Of a stretch of 56,113 bases of DNA, positions 34,782-43,635 are shown piece by piece (position 1 is the first letter of the stretch; the number at the start of each line of letters is the position of its first letter). The stretch comes from Thermocrinis sp. (GTDB lineage: Bacteria > Aquificota > Aquificia > Aquificales > Aquificaceae): NCBI GenBank assembly GCA_028276475.1, contig JAPYWH010000007.1, positions 1-56,113 on the forward strand. The letters run 5' to 3'. The notes beneath the pieces were generated by a model. It was not told the origin of the DNA and ran no database searches. It saw nothing but the letters and a program-made list of their open reading frames with translations. A program made the translations under genes and the position numbers.

Positions 34782-35323
34782 TAGACCAACTGGGAGAGCT
34801 TAAAGAGAGAATAAAGTTCAACGCCCTCTTTACTCAAGTTCTCCTGTGCCCCTTCCTCTCTATCTACCACCGCAAAAACGCCCACCACCTCCAAGCCCTC
34901 CCTTCTGCAAGCTTGCACCGCCTTTAAAGAGGAACCGCCAGTGGTGATCACATCCTCCACCACCGCTACCCTTTCCCCCGCCCTTAGGAGTCCCTCCACC
35001 TGCCTTCCTGTGCCGTGTCCCTTTGGCTCCTTTCTAACCACAAAGGGCTTTATGGGATTTCCGTCCAAATAGGATACAAAGGCTACCGCATAAGCTATGG
35101 GATCTGCACCAAGTGTGAGCCCACCCACTCCTTGAACGCCAAACTGCCTCACCAACTCATACATGAACTTGCCAACCAAATAGGCTCCTTCCGGGTCAAG
35201 GGTAACCTGCTTTAGGTCTATGTAGTATCTACTGAGTTTTCCAGAGGAGAGCTTAAAGATTGGCTCCTCTGCTACCTTTAGGGCTCTTCTGAGTATGAGC
35301 TCCTTTAACTTATCCGCTGACAT
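34781..35323 (-). CDS. pyrE: Orotate phosphoribosyltransferase
   Basis: Pyrimidine synthesis: orotate plus PRPP gives OMP. The 180-residue protein shows FKLSSGKLSRYYIDLKQV at the N-terminus, GGLTLGADPIAYAVA, KEPKGHGTGRQVEG and the PRPP motif VAVVEDVITTGGSSLKA. It fits the shorter archaeal/thermophile branch. It overlaps leuD by 14 bases. Together with the carB half at the window start it shows a full pyrimidine route in this genome. Confidence 0.96.
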   Translation of the reverse strand: MSADKLKELILRRALKVAEEPIFKLSSGKLSRYYIDLKQVTLDPEGAYLVGKFMYELVRQFGVQGVGGLTLGADPIAYAVAFVSYLDGNPIKPFVVRKEPKGHGTGRQVEGLLRAGERVAVVEDVITTGGSSLKAVQACRREGLEVVGVFAVVDREEGAQENLSKEGVELYSLFKLSQLV

Positions 35324-35825
35324 TTTTGCTCAGCTTTTCTTTTGCATACTCCATGAGCCCACCAGCCCGCAGGATCGCCTGAAGCTCCTCTGGGAACTTG
35401 GTAGCCTTGTATTCCTTGCCCGTGGTAAGGTTTCTTATTATGCCACTCTCCAGATCCACCTCCAGCTCATCGCGGTGATTTATCTCATCCACCGCCTCTG
35501 GTGCCTCTGCAATAGGAAGCCCTATGTTTATGGCATTTCTAAAGAAGATCCTCGCAAAGGACTTGGCAACCACCACAGGGACCCCCGCATACTTTATGGC
35601 AATGGGTGCATGCTCCCTTGAAGAGCCACTGCCAAAGTTCCTACCCGCCACTATTATGTCCCCCTGCTGATGTTCCTTGGCAAAGTTGGGATGTTCTGAA
35701 TCTTCCATAACATGCTGTGCCAGTTCATAAGGGTCCGAGGTGTTCAAATAGCGGGCTGGTATGATCTGGTCTGTATCCACATTGTCTCCAAACTTCCAAA
35801 CCTTTCCTCTAAAGCGCATGGGCAT
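35310..35825 (-). CDS. leuD: 3-Isopropylmalate dehydratase small subunit
   Basis: Small (swivel) subunit of isopropylmalate isomerase in leucine synthesis. The 171-residue short form starts with [23 protein letters not shown] and contains [22 protein letters not shown] and the [11 protein letters not shown] block. The large subunit leuC is not in this window. The short form can also act as homoaconitase or methyl-malate isomerase small subunit in related organisms, so the substrate is not fully certain. Its 5' end is divergent from the methyltransferase gene, with a dyad between them. Confidence 0.92.
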   Translation of the reverse strand: MPMRFRGKVWKFGDNVDTDQIIPARYLNTSDPYELAQHVMEDSEHPNFAKEHQQGDIIVAGRNFGSGSSREHAPIAIKYAGVPVVVAKSFARIFFRNAINIGLPIAEAPEAVDEINHRDELEVDLESGIIRNLTTGKEYKATKFPEELQAILRAGGLMEYAKEKLSKNVSG

Positions 35826-35830
35826 ATTTT

Positions 35831-35847
35831 AACACAATGCGTGTGTT
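35831..35847. promoter_or_regulatory. 17-base dyad between leuD and the methyltransferase gene
   Basis: AACACA-ATGCG-TGTGTT is a perfect inverted repeat (6-base arms) 6 bases upstream of the leuD ATG and 52 bases before the methyltransferase. A TATAAT for the plus strand begins at its edge (35847-35852). It may be an operator for either gene. Confidence 0.4.
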
Positions 35848-35898
35848 ATAATTCTTTCCATCAAAGGGATAGGCGTCTTAAACTATTCTGAGGATATA

Positions 35899-37113
35899 AT
35901 GAAGGCAAAACTTTATTTAGCGGATGCCCGCAGTATGCAAGAGCTTGAAAATGAAAGCGTGCAACTGATCATAACTTCACCACCTTACTGGCATATAAAA
36001 GATTATGGAGTTAAAGGGCAAATAGGCTACGGGCAGAGCCTCCACGAATACCTGAGGGATCTTTACAGAGTTTTTTCCGAGTGCTACAGAGTGCTTGAAA
36101 AAGGTTCGCGGTTTTGCATAAACATAGGCGATCAATTTGCAAGAAGTGTGGTATATGGAAAGTATAAAGTAATACCCATACACGCAGAAGTAATATCTAT
36201 GTGCGAAGAGGTCGGTTTTGATTATATGGGAGCTATAATTTGGCAGAAAAAAACCACTATGAACACCACAGGCGGAGCTGTAATCATGGGAAGCTTTCCT
36301 TATCCACCCAACGGCATAATTGAGATAGATTACGAATTTATCCTTATCTTTAAAAAAGAAGGTAAGAGAAAAGTTCCCAAAGATAAAAAAGAGCTGTCAA
36401 TCTTAAGCAAAGAGGAGTGGAAAGAGTATTTTAGCGGACACTGGAAATTTGGAGGCGCAAAGCAGGTAGAACACGAGGCAGTTTTTCCCGAAGAACTTCC
36501 CAAAAGGCTCATAAAGATGTTTTCTTTTGTCGGTGATAGGGTGCTTGACCCCTTTGTAGGTAGTGGAACTACTTTAAAATCTGCATTGGAACTGGGTAGA
36601 GAAGCAATAGGCTACGAAATAAACCCTGAGTTTGTTGAGTTAATTAAAAGAAAAGTTGGAACTTTAAACCTAAAAATTATAGAAAGGAAGGAAAATCCAA
36701 GATTTCCTGAAGTGAATTATCAACCCAGAATAAAGGACGCAAAGCCAATTATTGAGGAGAAAAAACTAAGGTTTGGAACACAAAAGTTTTACAAAGTGGT
36801 AGAAGTAATATCAGAAAAAGAATTGCTGTTAGATACTGGATTGGTGGTTAGGCTTTTAGGCTTGGAAGTGCCAGAGAGTAAGGCAAAAGAAGCTATGGAT
36901 TATCTAAACAGGTATGTGAAAGGCAAACAAGTATTTTTGAAGTTTGCAACGGGAAAAGATTTTTATCACAATACCTCTGTGGATGCTTATGTGTATCTAA
37001 AGAACAAAATCTTTATTAACAAAAAGATGTTAGAGATGGGTCTGGCGAAGGTTGATACGGAAAAGGATTTTTTCTACAAAAATAAATTTATGGAGGCTTC
37101 AAAAATTGGCTAA
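35899..37113 (+). CDS. DNA methyltransferase (N4/N6, beta-type order) fused to a degenerate SNase-like domain
   Basis: A 404-residue two-domain protein. Residues 1-260: amino-methyltransferase with motif IV TSPPYW (26-31) before the SAM motif I DPFVGSGTT (217-225), the order of the beta class; SPPY suggests N4-cytosine but N6-adenine is possible. Residues 297-404: similar to staphylococcal-type nucleases (VRLLGLEVPE, then AYVYLKNKIFINKKMLEMGLAKV). Arg318 and Glu326 align with SNase Arg35 and Glu43, but the Arg87 position is Ser360, so nuclease activity is doubtful. The DNA is visibly more AT-rich than its neighbours, which suggests transfer. No restriction gene is adjacent. GAGGAT precedes the ATG. 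Confidence 0.82.
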   Translation: MKAKLYLADARSMQELENESVQLIITSPPYWHIKDYGVKGQIGYGQSLHEYLRDLYRVFSECYRVLEKGSRFCINIGDQFARSVVYGKYKVIPIHAEVISMCEEVGFDYMGAIIWQKKTTMNTTGGAVIMGSFPYPPNGIIEIDYEFILIFKKEGKRKVPKDKKELSILSKEEWKEYFSGHWKFGGAKQVEHEAVFPEELPKRLIKMFSFVGDRVLDPFVGSGTTLKSALELGREAIGYEINPEFVELIKRKVGTLNLKIIERKENPRFPEVNYQPRIKDAKPIIEEKKLRFGTQKFYKVVEVISEKELLLDTGLVVRLLGLEVPESKAKEAMDYLNRYVKGKQVFLKFATGKDFYHNTSVDAYVYLKNKIFINKKMLEMGLAKVDTEKDFFYKNKFMEASKIG

Positions 37114-37153
37114 GGAGTGGGTTTTAAACGGAGTTTGGGAGGGTTTGTATAAA

Positions 37154-38395
37154 TCACTTCTCAGCATATCTCAACACGAGCCTTTTAAAAACTTCTCCCC
37201 TCTCTTTATAATCCTTAAACATATCAAAGGATGCACAGGCGGGCGAAAAGAGAATAATGTCTCCTTCCTTTGCCAAATCAAAGGCTTTTTCTATCGCATC
37301 CTCAAGCCCGTGGCAGAGATAAGCCTCATTCCAAGCCTTTGCCATCTTCTCCTTTGCCTCCCCTATCAAAAGGCAAGCCTTTGTTTTTTTCTTAACCAGC
37401 GGTAGAAGTTCCTCAAAGTTAAATCCCTTGTCTTTGCCTCCTGCAATGAGGACTACCTTGCCATCGGGCATACTTTCCAAGGCAGACTGCAGGGCATGAG
37501 GTGTAGTAGCCTTAGAGTCGTTATAAACCCTCACACCCCTTATCTCTCCCACATACTCCAAACGGTGAGGAAGCCCCCTGAAGGTGTAGGCAACCTCCCG
37601 AATGTTCTCGGTGGGAACACCCATCCTCTTTGCTATGGCGGAGGCAAACAGAAGATTGTATGCGTTATGAAGACCAAAGAGTTTGAGTTTTTCCAACTCA
37701 AAGAGGGGTTCCCCAAAAAGGTAGGCTTTGCCATCTTCGATGAAGGCATCCCTCTGCCCTATAAAAATCTTTTGCGCCCTTGTGGGCATTTCTGCCACTT
37801 CCTTTTGGAATTCGTTTAGCACTATAAAATCCTCTTCCGTTTGCCTTGCAAAGATGTTGTATTTACTATGGAGATAGTCTTCTAAGGTGGGATGCCAATC
37901 TAAGTGGTCTGGAGAGAAGTTCAAAAAGGCTCCTCCCACAGGGCGGAAAGTGTTTAAGGTTTTACCCTGAAAGGAAGAAACCTCCAAGACCGCCAAGCTA
38001 TTTGGTTTTTTTAGGACAATGTCCGAAAATGGAACCCCAATGTTTCCACCCTCCTCCACATTGTCAAAATGGGAGCTCAGCATAAGGTAGGTTAGCCTGG
38101 TGGTAGTAGATTTCCCATCAGTGCCCGTGATGGCTACTGCCCTTCCCTCAAAGAACTTCCATGCCAACTCCAACTCTCCGATAACTTCTATGCCCCTTTT
38201 TTGTGCTTCCTTCCAAAGGGGATGGCTTGGGGGAATACCCGGTGAGAGAACCACCGTATCCACAACCCCCAAAAACTCCCTAAAATCCACCTTGTCTTTA
38301 TCATCACCCCAATAAACCTCAATACCTTTACTCTTTAAAAGTTCAATGGCAGACCTTCCGCTTACTCCTAAGCCCCAAACTAAGACTTTTTTCAT
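37154..38395 (-). CDS. murD: UDP-N-acetylmuramoyl-L-alanine--D-glutamate ligase
   Basis: Cytoplasmic Mur ligase adding D-Glu to UDP-MurNAc-L-Ala. The 413-residue protein begins VLVWGLGVSGRSAIELL, has the ATP loop ITGTDGKSTTTRL (Asp where most MurD have Asn), NFSPDHLDWHPTLEDY, the HNAYNLLFA block, and NDSKATTPHA. The C-terminal SPACASFDMFKDYKERG is diagnostic for MurD. It is alone here rather than in the mur/fts cluster. It is convergent with the methyltransferase gene, 40 bases apart. Confidence 0.96.
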   Translation of the reverse strand: MKKVLVWGLGVSGRSAIELLKSKGIEVYWGDDKDKVDFREFLGVVDTVVLSPGIPPSHPLWKEAQKRGIEVIGELELAWKFFEGRAVAITGTDGKSTTTRLTYLMLSSHFDNVEEGGNIGVPFSDIVLKKPNSLAVLEVSSFQGKTLNTFRPVGGAFLNFSPDHLDWHPTLEDYLHSKYNIFARQTEEDFIVLNEFQKEVAEMPTRAQKIFIGQRDAFIEDGKAYLFGEPLFELEKLKLFGLHNAYNLLFASAIAKRMGVPTENIREVAYTFRGLPHRLEYVGEIRGVRVYNDSKATTPHALQSALESMPDGKVVLIAGGKDKGFNFEELLPLVKKKTKACLLIGEAKEKMAKAWNEAYLCHGLEDAIEKAFDLAKEGDIILFSPACASFDMFKDYKERGEVFKRLVLRYAEK

Positions 38396-38413
38396 GTGTG
38401 ATAATATTTTACT

Positions 38414-39199
38414 TTGATGAGCTTAGAGAACTTTCTTCAGGTGGCAAAGGAGGCTTCCTTGATTGGCGGTTTGGTGCTAAAGGAGCACTTCCGCAAACTT
38501 CTATCTAACCAGGTTTATTTCAAGGGCGAGAAGGATGTGGTGAGCGAAGCAGACAAGAAAGCGGAGGAGAGAATAAGAGATTACATCCTAAAGCACTTCC
38601 CCCATCACTCGGTGGTGGGTGAGGAAAACGGTGGGTCCATCTTTGGAGAGGCGGTATGGTATATAGACCCCCTGGATGGCACAAAGAACTTTCTGTGTGG
38701 GTTTCCCATGTTTTGTGTGTCGGTGGGTTTGGTGTTGGAAGGAAAACCCGCCGTGGGTGCGGTCTATCTCCCTTACTTTAACAGTCTCTATTATGCGGGA
38801 GAGGGGCTTGGCGCCTACAAAGATGGAAAAAGGATCCAGGTGAGCACGAGGGAAGAAATGCGAAGGATGTCCGTCTCTTATGGTTTTCCCTCAAGGGCAA
38901 AAAGGAACTTAAACCTTTACTGGGAGATCTTTAAGGAGGTTTTTGAAAAGGTAGGGTCTATGAGAAGACCGGGCGCAGCGGCTGTGGACCTGTGCTTTCT
39001 GGCGGAGGGAGTTTTTGATGGGCTTATTGAGTTTGAGTTGAACCCTTGGGACGTGGTTGCGGGAATGGTTATCGTGAAGGAGGCGGGAGGGACAGCGGAG
39101 CTTACAAAGGGTTTAAACAATGGCACCGACGTTGTGGCGGGCACTCCAAACCTCTTCCCTTATCTATGGGAGGTGGTAAAATTAAAACTGGGAGTGTGA
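38414..39199 (+). CDS. Inositol-1-monophosphatase family protein
   Basis: A 261-residue Mg2+-dependent, lithium-sensitive type phosphatase. Motifs: VVGEENGG, the metal site DPLDGTKNFLCGFPMFCVSVGL and WDVVAGMVIVKEAGG. Family members act on inositol 1-phosphate, fructose 1,6-bisphosphate or PAP. With ino1 present at 25196 the inositol phosphate role is plausible; in thermophiles such proteins are often bifunctional with FBPase activity. It starts 18 bases after, and divergent from, murD, and leads a plus run through the stress protein, TPR and LptF-like genes. Confidence 0.9.
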   Translation: MMSLENFLQVAKEASLIGGLVLKEHFRKLLSNQVYFKGEKDVVSEADKKAEERIRDYILKHFPHHSVVGEENGGSIFGEAVWYIDPLDGTKNFLCGFPMFCVSVGLVLEGKPAVGAVYLPYFNSLYYAGEGLGAYKDGKRIQVSTREEMRRMSVSYGFPSRAKRNLNLYWEIFKEVFEKVGSMRRPGAAAVDLCFLAEGVFDGLIEFELNPWDVVAGMVIVKEAGGTAELTKGLNNGTDVVAGTPNLFPYLWEVVKLKLGV

Positions 39200-39201
39200 A
39201 G

Positions 39202-40083
39202 ATGAAATTTTTAGTCCCTGTGGATTTTACTGACATAACGAACCCCCTCTTGAAAGTAGCCAAACTTTTAGCCCTTAAGCACAACGCCAGCGTGATCCTG
39301 TTGCACGCGGTATCTCCTATTATCTACCTTCCATACCCTGAGGGTTTCGGAATTACTCCCATTGACCTTTCCAAATTGGCAGAGTTAGAAGCCCAAAGCA
39401 TTGAATCCGCCAAACAGCGCCTTGAAGCCCTGAGGGATTTCTTAGCGGAGCTGTCCGTGGATATAGTAGTGGATGTGGGAGAACCGTCGGAGGTTATATT
39501 GGCAAAGGAAGAGATGGCAGACCTTATAATCTTGGGGAGCCACAGCAAGGGTTTGGTAGAAAGGATTTTGATAGGCTCCACCTCCGAGAGGGTGGCAAGG
39601 TATTGCCACAAGCCCCTTTTGGTCTTGAAGGGTAAAGCCCCAGAGAGCTTTAAAAATGTATGCCTTGCCCACGACCTTTCAAAGCACGCCCAATCTGCCT
39701 TTGAATTTTTCCTCAACCTAGTCCCACCGGAGGAGGATGGAAGGCTAACCCTTTTGCATGTGGAAGAAACCATAGAACTGCCTATGGTGGACGCCCTAAC
39801 GGAAGGGCTAACTAAGAAGATAGAAGAGGAGAAAATCAATTATCTCAATTCCCTTTTGGAAAGGGCTGAGGAAAAGGGATGGAAGGCAGAGCTCGTGGTG
39901 AAAAAGCACAGCAACACCGCCGATGGCGTAGTGGAGTTTGTAAAGGAGGGCGATTACGACCTTGTGGTGATGGGCAGTAGAGGACTTTCGGGTCTCAAAC
40001 GTGTGCTAATTGGTAGCACATCCTCCCAGGTTCTTAGGAGAGTGGACGTTCCTGTGCTGATCCATAAAGGTATGCCCTCATGA
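39202..40083 (+). CDS. Tandem universal stress protein (two UspA domains)
   Basis: A 293-residue protein made of two USP folds. Both have the ATP-binding signature G-x2-G-x9-G(S/T): GSHSKGLVERILIGSTSE in domain 1 and GSRGLSGLKRVLIGSTSS in domain 2, so both may bind ATP. It is a cytoplasmic stress-response protein of unknown partner. I use ATG 39202 (KFLVPVDFTD start of the USP fold). The longer in-frame reading from 39046 lies inside the phosphatase gene and is not plausible. It overlaps the TPR gene by 4 bases. Confidence 0.92.
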   Translation: MKFLVPVDFTDITNPLLKVAKLLALKHNASVILLHAVSPIIYLPYPEGFGITPIDLSKLAELEAQSIESAKQRLEALRDFLAELSVDIVVDVGEPSEVILAKEEMADLIILGSHSKGLVERILIGSTSERVARYCHKPLLVLKGKAPESFKNVCLAHDLSKHAQSAFEFFLNLVPPEEDGRLTLLHVEETIELPMVDALTEGLTKKIEEEKINYLNSLLERAEEKGWKAELVVKKHSNTADGVVEFVKEGDYDLVVMGSRGLSGLKRVLIGSTSSQVLRRVDVPVLIHKGMPS

Positions 40084-41717
40084 AGCTTTTGTTTTTTCTA
40101 TCTTTTTTTCTATACTTTGCCTTTGCCTACAATCCATACAGGGATTATGTCTTCTGCAGGTATCTGCAAGAGAGTAAGCCCCAAGAGGCACTCAACTTCT
40201 GCCTTAGGGCACTGCAGAAGGCTCCCACTCCCACCCTGTATGTGGATACCATAAGGCTTTTGGCGGTGCGGAAACGATTCCAAGAAGCCCTTGTCTATGC
40301 GGAAAAGTTTAAAAGGGAATATCCTCAAGACAAAGAGCCCTACTTGGTGCTTCACAGCATTTATGTTCTCAAAGGGGACCGTCAAAAAGCTTTGGAAGCC
40401 TTAGAGGAGGGCTACAGGGCAAATCCAAACTCCAAGGAGATCATGGTTTTCTTGGCGGAGGAATACATAAGGAGGAACCGCCTACAGGATGCAAAGGGCG
40501 TGTTGGAAAGGCTGGCAAATTTGGCGGTTGATAATCCCCTGCCTTACTATATGTTAGCTCGGATTTATCTGACTGAGGGTAAAAAGGAAAAGGCAATAGA
40601 GTATTTAAACAAGTCTCTGCAAATAAAAAGAACCTTTGAGGCAGGCTTTACCACCTTGGGAAGCATCTACGAAGGCGAAAAGGAGTTTTCAAAGGCGGAG
40701 AGCCTTTATTTGAGTGTGCTGAAGGAGGAGCCCACCAACCGCACCGCCCTTGAAAGGCTCGCAAACCTTTACACAATAACCGGACGCTTTCAGGACGCCA
40801 AGGATGTTTATAAAAGGCTCATTGACTATTACCCGGAGCAGGGCTACAAGCTAAGATACATTTACCTCCTAATAAAAACTTCAGACTTTAGGGAGGCGGA
40901 GGAGCTGGCGAGGGAGCTTTACTCTCAAGAGCCCAATAACTTAGACATAGCCTTTGCTTACGGTGTATCCCTTGAAGCCAACAAAAAAACAGACCAAGCC
41001 TTAAAGGTTTATGAAAAGCTGTTGGAACAGAACCCCAACAACCCCAAAATCATGGAAAGGCTCGCAGTGGCTTATATGGACCAGAAGGACTACAAAAAGG
41101 CTGAGGCTTTGGTTAAGAGGGCTTTGGAATTGGAACCCAACAATCCAGACCTTAATCTGCTCATGGCAAACCTCCTGAGCGAACAGGAGAAGAACGCAGA
41201 AGCCTTGCCCTTTGTGGACAAGGCAATAGAGCTAAACCCAAGGGATTACAGAGGATACTTCTTTAAAGCTATCGTTCTGGACAAGTTGGGAAGGATCATA
41301 GATGCGGAAAGGAGCCTAAGGGAAGCCATAAAGCTAAATCCCGAGGATCCTGAGCTCTTTAACCATCTTGGGTACTCCCTCCTTTTGTGGTATGAGGATG
41401 CAAGGCTATCAGAGGCAGAAGAGCTCATACTAAAGGCACTCAGCAAGGACCCAGAAAATCCTGCATACATTGACAGCTACGCATGGGTGCTTTACTATAA
41501 AGGAGAATACAAGAAGGCATACGAGCTTTTGCTAAAAGCCCTTGAAAAGGAAAAGGAAGACCCCGTAATATGGGAACACATAGGGGATGTTCTGATGAAG
41601 TTAAACAAAAAAGACCAAGCCCTGGACGCCTACAGAAAGTCTTGGCAACTTTTGGAGAAGGGTAAAAGGGGCGAGCCGGGGCAAAAAGAGAGACTAAAGG
41701 AAAAATTAAAACCCTGA
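40080..41717 (+). CDS. Exported tetratricopeptide-repeat protein
   Basis: A 545-residue protein with a signal peptide (MKLLFFLSFFLYFAFA) followed by about 14 TPR units, several close to consensus (for example NPKIMERLAVAYMDQKDYKKAEALVKRALELEPNNPD). The C-terminal 30 residues are Lys/Glu-rich. It probably acts in the periplasm as an assembly scaffold. It shares one base with the following LptF/G-like permease gene, suggesting that the two products work together in envelope assembly. Confidence 0.85.
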   Translation: MKLLFFLSFFLYFAFAYNPYRDYVFCRYLQESKPQEALNFCLRALQKAPTPTLYVDTIRLLAVRKRFQEALVYAEKFKREYPQDKEPYLVLHSIYVLKGDRQKALEALEEGYRANPNSKEIMVFLAEEYIRRNRLQDAKGVLERLANLAVDNPLPYYMLARIYLTEGKKEKAIEYLNKSLQIKRTFEAGFTTLGSIYEGEKEFSKAESLYLSVLKEEPTNRTALERLANLYTITGRFQDAKDVYKRLIDYYPEQGYKLRYIYLLIKTSDFREAEELARELYSQEPNNLDIAFAYGVSLEANKKTDQALKVYEKLLEQNPNNPKIMERLAVAYMDQKDYKKAEALVKRALELEPNNPDLNLLMANLLSEQEKNAEALPFVDKAIELNPRDYRGYFFKAIVLDKLGRIIDAERSLREAIKLNPEDPELFNHLGYSLLLWYEDARLSEAEELILKALSKDPENPAYIDSYAWVLYYKGEYKKAYELLLKALEKEKEDPVIWEHIGDVLMKLNKKDQALDAYRKSWQLLEKGKRGEPGQKERLKEKLKP

Positions 41718-42568
41718 TGCTATACAGCTTTCTAAGCTGGAAGGTAGTAAAGTTATCCCTTTTAATAAGCATAATTTTGTCTTTTCTCTTTTTATTCGTT
41801 CAGCTTGTTCAGTTAGACCAAGTTCTTTTCAAAACTCCCTTCATAGAATCCTTCGCCTTTTTTAGCCTTTGGTTTTTGTATTTTGTTAGCTACTTTTTAC
41901 CATCCTCCTTTTTTGTTTCCTTCAGTTGGCTAATTTTTGAACTAAAAGAGTCTAAAAAATTAAGTGTTTTGGCTTCCTTTGGCATAGACCCAAAGGTTTT
42001 ATTTTTCAAGATTTTTTTGGTGTCTTCTCCTCTGCTGTTTTCTGTTTTGCTTGTAGGCTACTTCATAAGGCAAGAGGATGTGTCTTACATAAGAAGACTT
42101 TTTGTTTATAAGTATTACACGGAGGTTGTGAAAACAATACCTGAGAAGAGCTTTTACACCTTTGGCGGAATAACTATAAGAATTGAAAGGAGAGAAGAAG
42201 ACCTTTTAAAGGGTGTTTTTCTCAAGATGGATGACTTTTCAATAAGCGCAGGACAGGCTCAGTTCAAAGGTGATGAACTGATTTTAAAGGACGGTTCTTT
42301 GGTTGTTAAAAGGGACGATAAATACTATCTGACCAAGTTTAAGACTTACGAATTAACCGTATCAAAGCTCTTTTTTCCTGAGAAAAAAAAGAGAGAAGCT
42401 TACCTTTTGCAAGTGATGAATGTAGGTTTTGCTGTTTTATTTACCTTTTTACTTTTTCAAATCATACTCCGATGGATAGACAAACATACCAAGCTATACT
42501 ACACCTTAGGTTTGATTTTGCTCATCCATCATATAACCTTGATCCTTTTAAAAACTAAGCTATCTTAA
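41717..42568 (+). CDS. LptF/LptG (YjgP/YjgQ) family permease
   Basis: A 283-residue membrane protein shorter than E. coli LptF/G (about 360). It has helices at about 10-32, 45-72, 96-114, then a soluble beta-rich region (130-230) and helices at 240-258 and 263-280. The cytoplasmic loop FELKESKKLSVLASFGIDPKVLFFKIFL matches the region that contacts the LptB ATPase. It is expected to help move LPS from the inner membrane. Only one such gene is visible; a second may be elsewhere. It is convergent with ftsZ, overlapping by 4 bases. Its DNA is AT-richer than the neighbours, as usual for membrane proteins rich in Phe and Leu. Confidence 0.78.
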   Translation: MLYSFLSWKVVKLSLLISIILSFLFLFVQLVQLDQVLFKTPFIESFAFFSLWFLYFVSYFLPSSFFVSFSWLIFELKESKKLSVLASFGIDPKVLFFKIFLVSSPLLFSVLLVGYFIRQEDVSYIRRLFVYKYYTEVVKTIPEKSFYTFGGITIRIERREEDLLKGVFLKMDDFSISAGQAQFKGDELILKDGSLVVKRDDKYYLTKFKTYELTVSKLFFPEKKKREAYLLQVMNVGFAVLFTFLLFQIILRWIDKHTKLYYTLGLILLIHHITLILLKTKLS

Positions 42569-43635
42569 ATTCTTTTTTTTCTACGAAGATAAGCGGGCAA
42601 CTCTTCTATGTCAGGTTGGACGGGCTCCACCGTAGGTTCAGGAACCACCTTTTGGAGGGGCTTTTGTTCCTTCTTGACGACGCGGAGTTGTGCTTGCTGG
42701 ACTGCGTTTTCAAAATCCGTAGCCACAACCGCCACACGCATAAAGTTTTCTTTATTCTCTTCCAATATAGCGCCAAATATGATCAGTGCGTCGTCGTGGG
42801 CAGATTCTCTTATTCTGCCTATGGTCTCCTCCACATCTCTAAAGGGCACATCCTCGCTTACCCACAGGGTCACCAACAGCCTTCTTGCCCCGGCAACGGT
42901 GTTCCCTTCCAAAAGTGGGCTGGCAATAGCCTGCTCTATGGCAAAATCTTTCTTCCCTTCACCCATACCTATGAGGGCTAGTCCTCCCCTCTCCATCACA
43001 GTGCGCACATCCGCAAAATCCACATTTATCAAAGCTGGTGTTACCACTATGCTGGTTATACCCCTAACTGCCTTAGAAAGCACATCATCAACCATCTTAA
43101 AGGCATCCTTTATGCTAAAGTTCTTTTCTGCCACCTCCACCAATTTTTGGTTATTTATGACTATGTATGTGTCAACTACCTCTTTCAGCTTTTCTAAACC
43201 CTCCAGGGCGACTTGCATGCGTTTTTGTCCCTCAAAGTTAAAGGGCTTTGTAACCACTGCCACGGTGAGAATACCCATCTCCTTTGCTGTCTCTGCGATC
43301 ACTGGCGCGGCGCCCGTTCCAGTCCCACCACCTAAGCCCACCGCCAAAAAGAGCATGTCCGTGTTTCTTAGCACATCCTTTATCTTGTCAATGTCCTCCA
43401 AAGCTGCTTGCTCTCCCACTTCAGGTTTTGCCCCCGCACCCAACCCCCGAGTGACCTTTTCTCCTATCTGTATTTTGTTGGGCACAGAGAGGGAAGTAAG
43501 ATGCTGTATGTCCGTATTGATTGCAAAAAGCTCCACACCCTCAATACCATCCAAGTGCATTCTATTTACCGCATTGGACCCACCGCCCCCTATCCCAAAG
43601 ACCTTTATCCTTGTTGGATTTACCACTTCCATCAC
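42565..43635 (-). CDS. ftsZ: Cell division protein FtsZ
   Basis: Tubulin-like GTPase forming the division ring. 356 residues. GTP-binding parts: GGGGSNAVNRM, the tubulin signature GGGTGTGAAPVIAE, and the T7 loop NVDFADVRTVM with the catalytic Asp. The GTPase domain is followed by a short linker (about 315-340) and the C-terminal peptide PDIEELPAYLRRKKRI, which would bind FtsA. Two ATG codons open the frame (43635 and 43632); either may be used. Overlaps ftsA by 4 bases. Confidence 0.98.
   Translation of the reverse strand: MMEVVNPTRIKVFGIGGGGSNAVNRMHLDGIEGVELFAINTDIQHLTSLSVPNKIQIGEKVTRGLGAGAKPEVGEQAALEDIDKIKDVLRNTDMLFLAVGLGGGTGTGAAPVIAETAKEMGILTVAVVTKPFNFEGQKRMQVALEGLEKLKEVVDTYIVINNQKLVEVAEKNFSIKDAFKMVDDVLSKAVRGITSIVVTPALINVDFADVRTVMERGGLALIGMGEGKKDFAIEQAIASPLLEGNTVAGARRLLVTLWVSEDVPFRDVEETIGRIRESAHDDALIIFGAILEENKENFMRVAVVATDFENAVQQAQLRVVKKEQKPLQKVVPEPTVEPVQPDIEELPAYLRRKKRI

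Noticed and set aside
35899-37113. Complete restriction-modification system
   Set aside because: Flanking genes (leuD and murD) are metabolic; no restriction endonuclease or specificity subunit is visible.
37052-37405. 117-codon frame after the methyltransferase as a separate gene
   Set aside because: It runs antisense into murD and has no start signal; only its first part may matter as the out-of-frame tail of the SNase-like domain.
39046-39201. Extended start of the universal stress protein
   Set aside because: The region is inside the inositol-phosphatase gene in another frame and the USP fold begins at ATG 39202.
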